DNA of 64,000 bases from contig OZ231127.1 of NCBI GenBank assembly GCA_965153355.1, positions 33,418,001-33,482,000 on the forward strand, given 5' to 3'. Under the pieces are notes generated by a model. That model made no database searches. It was not told the origin of the DNA and worked only from the letters and a program-made list of their open reading frames with translations. This document shows, one piece after another, positions 41,050 to 53,756 of this stretch (the stretch's first letter is position 1; every line of letters begins with the position of its first letter). The position numbers and the translations under genes are program-made. Source of the DNA: Flaccisagitta enflata. Lineage: Eukaryota > Chaetognatha > Sagittoidea > Aphragmophora.

Positions 41050-41642
41050 GAATAAATGAATCAATCAATCAATCAATTAATCAATTAATCAATCAATCAA
41101 TAATTAAATGAACGAGTCCACTGATATTACGACCAAACCGATAAAAAAATTATAACTTCTATCAAAACAACAAATGTCTGAATGAATGAATGGATGATTG
41201 AATGAATGAGTGAATGAGCGAATAAATGAATAAATAAATGAATGAATAAATGAATGAATGAATGAATGACTGAATGAATAAGTATTTCGACCAAACTGAA
41301 AAAGATCATATGTAATTCAGTATGTAGGAATGAATGAATGATTGAATGGATGAATAGATGAATAAGTGAATAAACGAATGAAGCAAATGAATGAATGAAT
41401 GAAAAATTCATCAGATCACAACAACGGAAAAATGTATGAATGACTGAATGAATGAACGAACGAATAAATAAATGAGTGAATGAATGACTGCAAAAATGAA
41501 GAAATGAATTAATGAATGAGTGAATGAATGAGTGAATAAATGAATGAATGAATGAATGAATGAATGAATGAATGAATGAATGAATGAATGAATGAATGAA
41601 TGAATGAATGAATGAATAAATGAATAAATGAATGAATGAATG
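41050..41642. repeat. (AATC)n and (AATG)n microsatellites
   Basis: AATC/AATT tetramers at 41055-41105, then AATG at 41175-41642 in several blocks separated by 20-40 bp unique segments (for example GACCAAACTGAAAAAG). The Ile-His-Ser-Phe frames are artefacts. Confidence 0.95.
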
Positions 41643-41828
41643 CCAACCCAATGAAAAAAAAAAACATCCATTTCCCGACATCTGATGACCTCCAAATTTT
41701 TTTGGTACATTCTAACATGAAATGGTGCGCAAATCTCCCGACCTTAAAGGCTCCTACTATTTCTAGTCAAGAAGTTCCGTCCTATTGGGGGCCATGCATG
41801 CCATGAGAATGACTTGGTTTTTTTTCTC

Positions 41829-42085
41829 AGGGGGCGTTTCTAGTCACAGACGATCGCGTTTTAAAAGGGCCACTCGGTCGCTCGCTACGTTTGTTCGCTT
41901 GCACCGCTCACTCTGCTCACTCGCTCCGCAGCGCTCCGCTTCGCTACGCTCGCTTCGCTCGCTTCGCTCGCTCACTCCGTTCACAGGCTCGCTTACTCAC
42001 TTCGCTCACTCCCTCGTGGGACGGTTGATATTCTTGAATATGTGTTCACGCTGTTATCGCGTTTCACGGGAACAAACGCGTTTTT
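41829..42085 (+). repeat. Repeat lying before adenylation-domain exon 1 (copy 1)
   Basis: It contains GTTTCTAGTCACAGACGATC, then CGCT/CTCGCT-rich DNA with CTCCGCAGCGCTCCGC, then CACTCCCTCGTGGGACGG and CGCGTTTCACGGG. The same blocks in the same order occur at 46540-46745, directly before the next exon. Confidence 0.85.
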
Positions 42086-42129
42086 GGTCATCACTAGAAA
42101 CACGCCCTTGGTTTTTTATTTTCTCAAAG

Positions 42130-42270
42130 ATATTTGAAGCGTCCCGAATTGAACGCGACTCATTTCGTGGAGACTCCAGAAGGTTTGGTATCTGCGTTGG
42201 GCAAAACCATTTTTCGCGCTGGAGATGTGGGATATCAGCTCACCGATGGAACACTGGAAATTTGCGGCAG
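42130..42270 (+). CDS. NRPS/aminoadipate-reductase-type adenylation domain, first exon in window (motifs A6-A7)
   Basis: The acceptor TTTTCTCAAAG starts the exon in phase 2, so two bases from an upstream exon plus A probably make Gly. The exon encodes YLKRPELNATHFVETPEG, then LGKTIFRAGDVGYQLTDG and TLEICG. In ANL-family adenylation domains this stretch is motif A6 (GYLxRPEL) followed by A7 (Y-RTGD, with Asp contacting the AMP ribose). Here A7 reads FRAGD, keeping the key Asp. It ends AG|GTTAGT in phase 2 and joins 46811. Such domains activate a carboxylic or amino acid as the adenylate and load it on a carrier domain. The earlier A1-A5 motifs are not seen in the window. Confidence 0.85.
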
Positions 42271-44665
<2,395 letters not shown>

Positions 44666-44675
44666 TTTTGTTTCT

Positions 44676-45392
44676 GGGCAGCGGCCCTGGAGGGGCCGAT
44701 GACCTATGATTCCACATAGGGCAATTTTCTCCGGTTTCTGTCTGTGTGTCCGTCTGTCCATTCCCCTCCCCCCAAAACCTCAAACCAGGCTTCCCAGACC
44801 TAAGTTCAAGCCTATCTAAGCCTAAATCAGGCCTCTTAGACCTCTAATCAGGCCTCTCAGACCCAAAATCAGGCCTCTTAGACCAAAAATCAGGCCTCTC
44901 AGACCCAAAATCAGGCCTTCCAGGCCTCAATTTAAGCCTCTCAGACCTCAAATCAGGCCTTTGAGACCCTAGATTGGACCTCTTAGACCCCAAATTAGGC
45001 CTCTCAGACCCCAAATTAGGCCTCTCAGATCCCAAATCAAGCCTTTCAGACCCCTCGTCAGGCCTCTCATATCCCAAATCTGGCCTCTCCAACCAAAAAG
45101 CAGTCCTTATATCCCCTAAATAAGACCACCCAGACCCAAAATCAGACATCTTAGCCTCCAAAATCAGCTTCTCAAACCTTCATATGTCCATGTCCCCTCC
45201 ACCCAGGCACAAATCACTCCTCTCAGCTCTGGCCTCAAATGAGACCCCTAAGACCCCAAATTCTTCATCTCAGACCTCAAATCAGACCCATTGGTCAACA
45301 AATCAGGTTTTTGGATGGATGGAAAACGGAAACTGGGGAAAATTCATAAGTCATAGCCTCATAGGTCAACGGCCCCTCCAGGGCCGCTGCCC
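44676..45392. mobile_element. GGGCAGC foldback element with 21-bp internal repeats
   Basis: The left arm GGGCAGCGGCCCTGGAGG plus GATTCCACATAGGGC nearly equals that of 24990. The right arm GGCCCCTCCAGGGCCGCTG is present, but its inner half is diverged. The core has about 25 copies of a CTCAGACCCCAAATCAGGCC-like unit. The minus strand encodes (L)GSERPNLGSER-type heptads. Confidence 0.85.
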
Positions 45393-45465
45393 TTCTCATC
45401 TTCTCTTCCTTACATACACCAACATAGGGGCATTGGGTACCACTGAACATGAAACGCTTTTGCGG

Positions 45466-45720
45466 TTTTTGTTTTTGTTTTAGTTTTAGTTTTAGTTTTT
45501 GTTTTTGTTTTTGTTTTTGTTTTTGTTTTTGTTTTTGTTTTTGTTTGTTTTTTGTTTTTGTTTTTGTTTTTGTTTTTGTTTTTGTTTTTGTTTTTGTTTT
45601 TTGTTTTTGTTTTTGTTTTTGTTTGTTTTTTGTTTTTGTTTTTGTTTGTTTTTTGTTTTTGTTTTTGTTTTTGTTTTTGTTTTTTTTTGTTTTTTTTTTT
45701 TTTTTGGTTTTTTTTTGGTT
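45466..45720. repeat. (TTTTTG)n microsatellite
   Basis: About 255 bp of GTTTTT hexamers. It directly follows the flank of the foldback element, at the position where the (CTT)n repeat follows the copy at 25488. Confidence 0.95.
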
Positions 45721-45721
45721 T

Positions 45722-46165
45722 TTGTTATCATAGCGAGCGTTGTTGGGAAAAAATTGAAAAACGTTTTGCTATTTTTCATTTCCGCTGAGGAATTAATTTT
45801 TCCCTTTTTTCCCTTGAGCCAATATGAGAAAGTTGAGGCACTACCAGGCTCGCCAGAGGCTGGGGTTGAAATGGATATAGGGGGAAAGAGAGAACTTTTT
45901 TAGTTACTTTTCGAGTTTTGAATTTTTGAATCTTTATTTATTTCTGTATGCAAATAGAATCTGAACCAAAAGTTGAAAAAAACACATAATTTTCAATTAA
46001 TTTGCATGAGACTTGGTGTGGAGTCGCAAAATGGAAGGACTAAACCTTTATTCTGTCATCATAAAGATTTGAACAAACTTACGGTCAAACTGAACTACCG
46101 GCTACCACTTATCCAGCCAATAACCCGGCCAGGATAACTCTGCCAATTTTAAATTGATTTAGTCT
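45722..46165. other. Intron sequence, nothing recognised
   Basis: AT-rich intron of the adenylation-domain gene. I see no exon or element. Confidence 0.45.
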
Positions 46166-46167
46166 AA

Positions 46168-46322
<155 letters not shown>

Positions 46323-46539
46323 CGCTTTTTCTTTCTCTCATCTTTAACAAAACACCCTTTACGATTTTTTCCGGTCGGAGATAGTCGCCATTACTGGTAG
46401 TTGTTTTTTTGTTGTTGATATTCTAGCGATTTTTGTTCGTTTTTTCTCTTGCTCTCACAGTTGTCACAAAATTCTTTGTTGTTGTTGTTGTTGTCCCCGT
46501 CTCGATCATGGTCTATGTATTAACAGTTGTTTCAGGTCG

Positions 46540-46745
46540 GGTTTCTAGTCACAGACAATCACGTTTTGGACGCTCGCTACGTTCATTCGCTCATACCGCT
46601 CACTCTGCTCACTTGCTCCGCAGCGCTCCGCTTTGCGGCGCTCCGTTCATGGGCTTGCTTACTCACAACGCTCACTCCCTCATGAGACGGTTGAAATTTA
46701 TGGATATGTCATCACACTGAAAATGTGTTTCACGGGGACAATCGA
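46540..46745 (+). repeat. Repeat lying before adenylation-domain exon 2 (copy 2)
   Basis: It matches 41829-42085 block by block: GTTTCTAGTCACAGACAATC, CTCCGCAGCGCTCCGC, CACTCCCTCATGAGACGG, GTGTTTCACGGGGACAA. Both copies sit within about 70 bp of an acceptor. Confidence 0.85.
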
Positions 46746-46810
46746 GATTCTTTTCGACAGTATAAACACGCTCTCAGTATAGTCACCAATATTTGTCTCA
46801 TTCATCGCAG

Positions 46811-46898
46811 ATGTGATTCCATGGTAAAACTTCGTGGTTATTCGGTGGAGCTTAAGGCGGTCGAGGCGGCTCTACTCACCCTCACTGACTTAGTACAG
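46811..46898 (+). CDS. Adenylation domain, second exon (motif A8)
   Basis: The acceptor CATTCATCGCAG plus the AG carried from 42270 make Arg. The joined reading GRCDSMVKLRGYSVEL is motif A8 (GRxDxQVKIRGxRIEL), the hinge on which the C-terminal subdomain rotates. It is followed by KAVEAALLTLTDLVQ. The GYSVEL variant is typical of reductase-type (aminoadipate reductase / carboxylic acid reductase-like) adenylation domains. The donor CAG|GTACAT is in phase 0 and joins 57513. Confidence 0.9.
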
Positions 46899-46904
46899 GT
46901 ACAT

Positions 46905-49900
46905 TGGTGTTTTAGGTAGGCGAGGTGGTTGGTTGATACCTGGTCTGGATGGGGGGTGTATAGGGGCCACGATGATGGTGTTTTGGGTAGGGGAGCGGGT
47001 TGGTTGGTACCCGGTCTGGATCGGGTGTGTATAGGGGCCATGGTGAAGGTGTTTTGGGTAGGCGAGGTGGTTGATTGGTGCCGGGTCTGGATAGGAGGTG
47101 TACAGGGGCCACGGTGATGGTGTTTTGGGTAAGTGAGGTGGTTGGTTGCTACCCGGTATTGGGGGTGTAGAGGGGCAACAGTGATGCTTTTTTGGGTAGG
47201 CGAGGTGGTTGGTTGATACCTGGTCTGGATTGGGGGTGTAGCAGGGCCAAGGTGATGGTGTTTTGGGTAGGGGAGATGGTTGGTTGGTACCCGCTCTGCA
47301 TCGGGGGTGTAAAGGGGCCACGGTGATAGTGTTTTGGGTAGGCAAGGTGGTTGGTTGGTACCCGGTCTGGATCGGGGGTGTATAAGGGCCACGGTGATAG
47401 TGTTTTGGGTAGGCAAGGTGGTTGATTGGTATCGGGTATGGATCGGGGTGTATTGGGGCCACGATGATGGTGTTTTGGGTAGGCGAGGTGGTTGATTGGT
47501 ACCCGGTATGGATTGGGGTGTATAGGGGCCACGGTGATAGTGTTTTGGGTAGGCAAGGTGGTTGATTGGTATCGGGTATGGATCAGGGTGTATAGGGGCC
47601 ATGGTGATGGTTTTTTGGGTAGGCGAGGTGGTTGATTGGTACCCGGTATGGATTGGGTGTGTATAGGGTCCACAGTGATGGTGTTTTTGGTAGGCGAGGT
47701 GGTTGATTGGTACCCGGTATGGATCGGGAGTGTATAGGGGCCACGGTGATGGTGTTTTGGGTAGGCGAGGGGGTTGATTGGTACCCAGTCTGGATCAGGG
47801 GTGTATAGGGGCCACGGTGATGGTGTTTTTTGTAAGTGAGGTGGTTGGTTGGTACCCAGTATTGGGGGTGTAGAGGGGCCACGGTGATGGTGTTTTAGGT
47901 AAGCGAGGTGGTTGATTGGTATCCCGTCTGGATCGGGGGTGTATAGGGTCCACGGTGATGGTGTTTTTGGTAGGCGAGGTGGTTGATTGGTACCCGGTCT
48001 GGATCAGGGGTGTATAGGGGCCATGGTGATGGTGTTTGGGGTAGAAGAGGTGGTTGGTGGGTACCCGGTCTGGATCGGGGGTGTATAGGGGCCACAGTGA
48101 TGGTGTTTTGGGTAGGCGAGGTGGTTGATTGGTACCCGGTCTGGATCGGGGGTTTATAGGGGCCACAGTGATGGTGTTTTGGGTAAGCAAGGTGGTTGGT
48201 TGCTACCCGGTATTGGGGGTTTAGCGGGGCCAAGGTGATGGTGTTTTGGGTAGGCAAGGTGGTTGATTGGTACCCAGTCTGGATCAGGGGTGTATAGCGG
48301 CCATGGTGATGGTGTTTTAGGCAGGCGAGGTGGTTGATTGGTACCCGGTCTGGATCGGGGGTGTATAGGGGCCACAGTGATGGTGTTTTGGGTAAGCGAG
48401 GTGGTTGGTTGGTACCCGGTCTGCATCGGGGGTGTATAGGGGCCATGGTGATGGTGTTTTGGGTAGGGGAGGTGGTTGGTTGGTAAGCGGTCTGCTTTGG
48501 GGGTGTAGAGGGGCCACGGTGATGGTGTTTTGGGTAGGCGAGGTGGTTGGTTGGTACCCGGTCTGGATCGGGTGTGTATAGGGGCCATAGTAAAGGTGTT
48601 TTGGGTAGGCGATGTGGTTGATTGGTGCTGGGTCTGGATCGGAGGTGTACAGGGGCCACGGTGATGGTTTTTTGGGTAAGTGAGGTGGTTGGTTGCTACC
48701 CGGTATTGGGGGTGTAGAGGGGCAACGGTGATGGTATTTTGGGTAAGCGAGGTGGTTGATTGGTACCCGGTCGGGATGAAGGGTGTATAGGGGCCATGGT
48801 GATGGTGTTTGGGGTAGGCGAGGTGGTTGGTTGGTACTGGGTCTGAGATCGGGGAGAGTAAATGGTGGGGAAATGACGGTGGTGGTGTTTTGGATAGGCA
48901 AGGTGGTTGGATGGTACTCGGTCTGGATCGGGGGTGTATAGGGCCACGGTGATAGTGTTTTGGGTAGGGGAGATGGTTGGTTGGTACCCGCTCTGCATCG
49001 GGGGTGTAAAGGGGCCACGGTGATAGTGTTTTGGGTAGGCAAGATGGTTGATTGGTACCCGGTATGGATCAGAGTGTATAGGGGCCACAGTGATAGTGTT
49101 TTGGGTAGGCAAGGTGGTTGATTGGTATCGGGTATGGATCGGGGTGTATAGGGGCCACGGTGATGGTGTTTTGGGTAGGCGAGGTGGTTGATTGGTACCC
49201 AGTATGGATTGGGTGTGTATAGGGTCCACGGTGATGGTGTTTTTGGTAGGTGAGGTGGTTGATTGGTACCCGGTATGGATCGGGGGTGTATAGGGGCCAT
49301 GGTGATGGTGTTTTGGGTAGGCGAGGGGGTTGATTGGTACCCAGTCTGGATCAGGGGTGTATAGGGGCCATGGTGATGGTGTTTTTTGTAAGCGAGGTGG
49401 TTGGTTGGTACCCAGTATTGGGGGTGTAGAGGGGCCACGGTGATGGTGTTTTAGGTAGGCGAGGTGGTTGATTGGTACCCGGTCTGGATCGGGGGTGTAT
49501 AGGGGCCACAGTGATGGTGTTTGGGGTAAGCGAGGTGGTTGGTTGCTACCCGGTGTTGGGGGTGTAGACGGGCCACGGTGATGGTGTTTTGGGTAGGCGA
49601 GGTGGTTGATTGGTACCCTGTCTGGATCGGGGTGTATAGGGGCCACGGTGATGGTGTTTTTTGTAAGCGAGGTGGTGGGTTGGTTACCGGTATTGGGGGT
49701 GTAGCAGGGCCAAGGTGATGGTGTTTTGGGTAGGCAAGGTGGTTGATTGGTACCCGGTCTGGATCAGGGGTGTATAGGGGCCATGGTGATGGTGTTTTGG
49801 GTAGGCAAGGTGGTTGGTTGGTACCCGGTCTGGATAGGGGGTGTATAGGGGCCACGATGATGGTGTTTTGGGTAGGCGAGGTGGTTGATTGGTACCCTGT

Positions 49901-49917
49901 CTGGATTGGGGGTGTAG
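46905..49917 (+). repeat. 70-71-bp minisatellite, first array (about 42 units)
   Basis: The unit starts GGTGTTTTGGGTAGGCGAGG and includes GATTGGTACCCGGTCTGGATC and GTGTATAGGGGCCACGG. The array starts about 10 bp after the donor at 46899. On the minus strand the unit has few or no stops in any frame, so open frames up to 373 codons occur with a 71-residue period. They are not genes by any other sign. Confidence 0.95.
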
Positions 49918-50124
49918 TTCTGAATGAACGAGGGGAGACTCGTCAATCAGAGGTGAGCAGAGCAAAATCTATCTAATGATTTATCTGTCTAAATGAGCGA
50001 AGCTAATTTTAGGAGAGAAATGATTTCCAAGAAAGATTTTAATCAGACTGAAGAGAAATTTGGAACGCAGTCGAGCAATGCAAAAAGCGAGAGGCAGAGA
50101 GAATTTGATAATAATAATAACCAA
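49860..50124 (+). repeat. 265-bp direct duplication, left copy
   Basis: It comprises one minisatellite unit plus about 205 bp of unique sequence (CTGAATGAACGAGGGGAGAC, GATTTATCTGTCTAAATG, GAGAATTTGATAATAATAA). It is repeated at 55348-55614 with about 95% identity by eye. Confidence 0.9.
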
Positions 50125-50685
50125 AGGTCAGAACCTGGCGGTTCATGACTCGGCTAACGCTACCTGGAGATCATCTTCAATCTATTTAAGATAGGTGAAG
50201 ATAATGTCCAGAAAAGAAAAGCTTGGACCCCGACCAAAAATGTTGATACGTTTAAAAACTAATTCTTAGAAAGATTTAGAAAAGAACGGATCTAAAAAAA
50301 AATCAAAAATTTTGATATGTGGAAAATCTCTAGATGTTACAGAGATGAAAAACCACTAATGTAAAGGTTATCCAACATTCAATCAGACATACCTAACATA
50401 AGAACACAATTCTCAACATACCATTCAATCGAAAGAAACACGTGCGTCAAACATTCATAGCCATTCACGTCATTCGAGGCACGCCGAAAATTGAAAGTAC
50501 AATCATTCCGCATTATGAAAAACAATAACAATCGCCAACGGAAAGTTAAAGGACGAAATCAAAATCATAATCGCAAAATTCTGTACAACGAGTTGGACTC
50601 TGCTTATTGAACAAGGTTATATAAATCACATTTCGTGTGAAACAAGGGTTGGAAAAATGTTACCACAAAATTGAAAGAATACAAC
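50125..50685. other. Unassigned interval
   Basis: AT-rich DNA with no recognised frame, between the duplicated block and the decamer array. Confidence 0.4.
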
Positions 50686-50689
50686 CAGT

Positions 50690-51195
50690 TACTTGCAATT
50701 ACTTGCAGTTACTTGCAGTTACTTGCAGTTACTTGCAGTTACTTGCAGTTACTTGCAGTTACTTGCAGTTACTTGCAGTTACTTGCAGTCACTTGCAGTC
50801 ACTTGCAGTTACTTGCAGTTACTTGCAGTTACTTGCAGTTACTTGCAATAACTTGCAGTTACTTGCAGTTACTTGCAGTTACTTGCAGTTACTTGCAGTT
50901 ACTTGCAGTCACTTGCAGTTACTTGCAGTTACTTGCAGTTACTTGCAGTTACTTGCAGTCACTTGCAGTTACTTGCAGTTACTTGCAGTTACTTGCAGTT
51001 ACTTGCAGTTACTTGCAGTTACTTGCAATTACTTGCAGTTACTTGCAGTTACTTGCAGTTACTTGCAGTTACTTACAGTTACTTACAGTAACAATTACAG
51101 TTACTTGCAGTTACTTGCAGTTACTTACAGTTACTTACAGTTACAATTACAGTTACTTACAGTTTCCTACAGTTACTTACAGTTACTGTTACTTG
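50690..51195 (+). repeat. 10-bp tandem repeat ACTTGCAGTT, about 50 units
   Basis: Nearly perfect decamers, with GTC, AAT and ACTTACAG variants, degenerate after 51070. The period of 10 makes all three frames cycle through YLQLLAVTCS. Each unit contains TTGCAG, which looks like a 3' splice site core. Confidence 0.95.
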
Positions 51196-52114
51196 CAGTT
51201 CAACATGCAAATTTACAAAGCTAAAAATTAACTTCCGTTCAATTTGAGGGGGAAAAGAAATATATTTTCATTCTGACATGGAGAAGAACCACCAGACTGA
51301 TCGAGGGAACAAGCATCCATCAAATGCACCCATGAAAAGAGCAGAGAACGCAAAACTAAATGAATGAGGTGATCGGGCTACATTCATTCCAAGCTAAAAG
51401 CATTCTCATAGCCCTCAGGTCATGATGATAGATCCGACAATCAGAAGGACAGACAGTGACAGACGGACAGAAAGAAACTGTCAATCTAACTGTTGGACAC
51501 AACCACCGGTAAGGAGTGCCAAAAAATAACCATGTGGGAAATAAAAACAAAATTCAGGCTCAAAATTGAACGGAAGTTGAGAACGAAACTTGAGGGCGGG
51601 GGGGGGGGGGGAAAGGGAGAGTGGGGAAGAAAGAGAGGTGAAAAGTGCGAGCTCGCAAAACTAATAAGTGGTTAATATTTTGTCAAAGACGTGAGAAAGA
51701 TTGAGAATAATACGATTAATATTCGTCAACTATAAACAATAGTGACTGGAAAATAACGGTTAATATTTCTAGTGCCGTGGAAAAGTGAAATAACGGAACT
51801 AGACCGGAAAAGGAACACAAACATGTTGAAAAGAGAGAGGAGTGAGAGAGAGGGAGAGAGAGGGGTGAGAGAGGGAGAGAGAGGGGTGGGAGAAGAGGGG
51901 AGAGGGGAAATGGGGTTTGGAAGCACTCAATTCTAGGTGAATGATAATCATAAGAGGTCTGAACATCGACATGATAAGACTAAACAGCTGTCAATTCCCA
52001 TCTTCGAGACAAAAGAAACAAAACGTGGTGACCAACACAATAATGAAAATTGTGTTTGAGAGAAGGAGAATAGTGAAATGCCGCAAAACCCAGTCCATGA
52101 ACTTGGAAATAACG
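51196..52114. other. Unassigned interval
   Basis: It contains a G-run at 51598-51612 and a GAGAGAGGGAGAG-rich patch at 51835-51905. No supported gene. Confidence 0.4.
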
Positions 52115-52325
52115 AATTCGCGGAACTCGCGTGCTAAACATACTCGCGTGTTAAACATACTTGCGTGTTAAACATACTCGCGTGTTAAACATACTCGCGT
52201 GTTAAACATACTCGCGTGTTAAACATACTCGCGTGTTAAACATACTCGCGTGTTAAACATACTCGCTTGTTAAACATACTCGCGTGTTAAACATACTCGC
52301 GTGTTAAACATACTCGCGTGTTACA
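52115..52325. repeat. 17-bp tandem repeat ACTCGCGTGTTAAACAT, about 12 units
   Basis: Nearly perfect, with a few single-base variants (CTTGCG, CTCGCTTG). Confidence 0.95.
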
Positions 52326-52659
52326 GCGAAACTCGATGTAGCAAATTAGACATGAGAATGAAAAACTCGCAATTTGCGTAACCCTGTACAGTGACAGCCC
52401 GCAAAAATAAGTTCGTGACCCGGTAATAATGAATTTGCCGAAAAGCGAAATTCAGTATAGCGAATTATACACTTTCATAAAACCCTCAGTCATCATCACT
52501 CTGTTGTTTTCGCCCTGAAATATGATGATGGATGAAGTAGATCCGAATTTTGTTTTCAGTTCCACCGACAAAATGCTGTTTGTCATCGTCGATATCAATC
52601 CAAAACGTACTAATCACTGACGTCAAAACACTGTCATAACTATCCGCTCACCACCTCAA

Positions 52660-53060
52660 TCCACCAATTCATAAAGACGCAAAACCCGAAGTCGCATCAG
52701 TCGTTGCCATGGTGACGCAAAACAAGCGCGAGAATCGATTACCATTTCCGAGAAATGCCAGAAACTGAAGTCGACCGCGGAGAATTTTTTTCCCATACTC
52801 CAAATCGAGCTCCGAAGGAGGAGGAGGAGAGAACGCGCGTCACCGTCGTGAATCGGGATTCGACGTTGGAAGACGAAAATTTCCACCAATCAGAGCGCGA
52901 GGAGCCGACGCCGTGCTGTAGGCGCGGTCGAGAAGCGGAGGATGACTCCGCTTTCCTGCGTAGACCGGTAGTAATCCAATGCGTGTGACGCAGCGCGCGT
53001 AACGTCATGGGAACAACAGAAACTTGTCTCTGGTTGCGTGATACGAATTGGCGATGAAGA
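52660..53060. promoter_or_regulatory. CpG-rich segment, possible promoter
   Basis: CG dinucleotides are far more common here than around it (for example GCGCGAGAATCG, GAACGCGCGTCACCGTCG, CGCAGCGCGCGTAACGTCA). The last block includes a CRE-like ACGTCA. It could be an unmethylated promoter for a transcript I cannot define. A 77-codon plus frame (52755-52988) is charged and unrecognised. Confidence 0.35.
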
Positions 53061-53111
53061 AGAGGGGCGAGAGAGAAATTGAAATGATCTATTTTGACGT
53101 TAAAGAATTGA

Positions 53112-53333
53112 GTGGGAGATGAGGAAGATGGAGAGAGTAATGATGCACGTAACTCCTCGAAGAAACGCAGACGTGGGACAATACTGAAGCTAACGCACCG
53201 TCCTAAGTATGAGGGAGATGAAGAAAGTGATGACGCACGTTACTCCATTAAGAGACGCAGACGGGGACAATCCCAAGGCGGCGAGACTATCAACCACCGT
53301 CAAACACATTCTAACACCATCCAATTTGATTAA
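53112..53333 (+). CDS. Small charged ORF with an internal duplication, uncertain gene
   Basis: A 73-codon frame just after the CpG-rich segment. It encodes two related halves: ESNDARNSSKKRRRG and ESDDARYSIKRRRRG, both nuclear-localisation-like. The two halves come from a direct duplication of about 95 bp. No family recognised. It may be an exon or chance. Confidence 0.3.
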   Translation: MGDEEDGESNDARNSSKKRRRGTILKLTHRPKYEGDEESDDARYSIKRRRRGQSQGGETINHRQTHSNTIQFD

Positions 53334-53402
53334 AACGGGATCATCGACCAATCATTACTGTCAATCTCCATCCACCAAATAGATATAACTTTGGTCCATG
53401 AC

Positions 53403-53562
53403 GGCCCCCGACGGTTGCGGTGCCCGTCGGTCGCGGTGCCCGTCGGTCGCGGTGCCCGTCGGTGACGGTGCCCGTCGGTCGCGGTGTCCGTCGGTTGCGG
53501 TGCCCGTCAGGTGCGGTGCCCGGCGGTCGCGGTGCCCCGTCGGTCGCGGTGCCCGTCGATGA
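53403..53562. repeat. 16-bp tandem repeat GTCGGTCGCGGTGCCC
   Basis: About ten GC-rich units with small variants. The Arg-Pro-Thr-Gly frames on the minus strand (RRAPRPTGT) are repeat-derived. Confidence 0.9.
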
Positions 53563-53756
53563 TGACGCAAAGTAAATCCAAAGATGTGGAGAGGAGACGA
53601 AGAGATGGAGCAAGGAAGAAGTAGATGGAGTGGAGGAGATGGAGTGGAGGAAGAAGAGCGGAGATGGAGAAGAGGGAACAGAGCAAAATCGTCGGCAAAT
53701 TTAGCAATGGCCGAAATTACACCCATTCAATGAGGGTGTAAATCCATTTGTCCGTT

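Noticed and set aside
46905-49917. Minisatellite array as a CRISPR array
   Set aside because: There are no unique spacers between units, the units abut directly, and the context is eukaryotic. The same applies to the 10-, 16- and 17-bp arrays at 50690, 53403 and 52115.
46838-49965. Antisense frames of 100-373 codons (Pro/Thr/His-rich) as a secreted repeat protein
   Set aside because: All three frames are equally open, the period follows the 70-71-bp DNA unit, units vary in length by one base, and there is no start context. Kept only as a finding.
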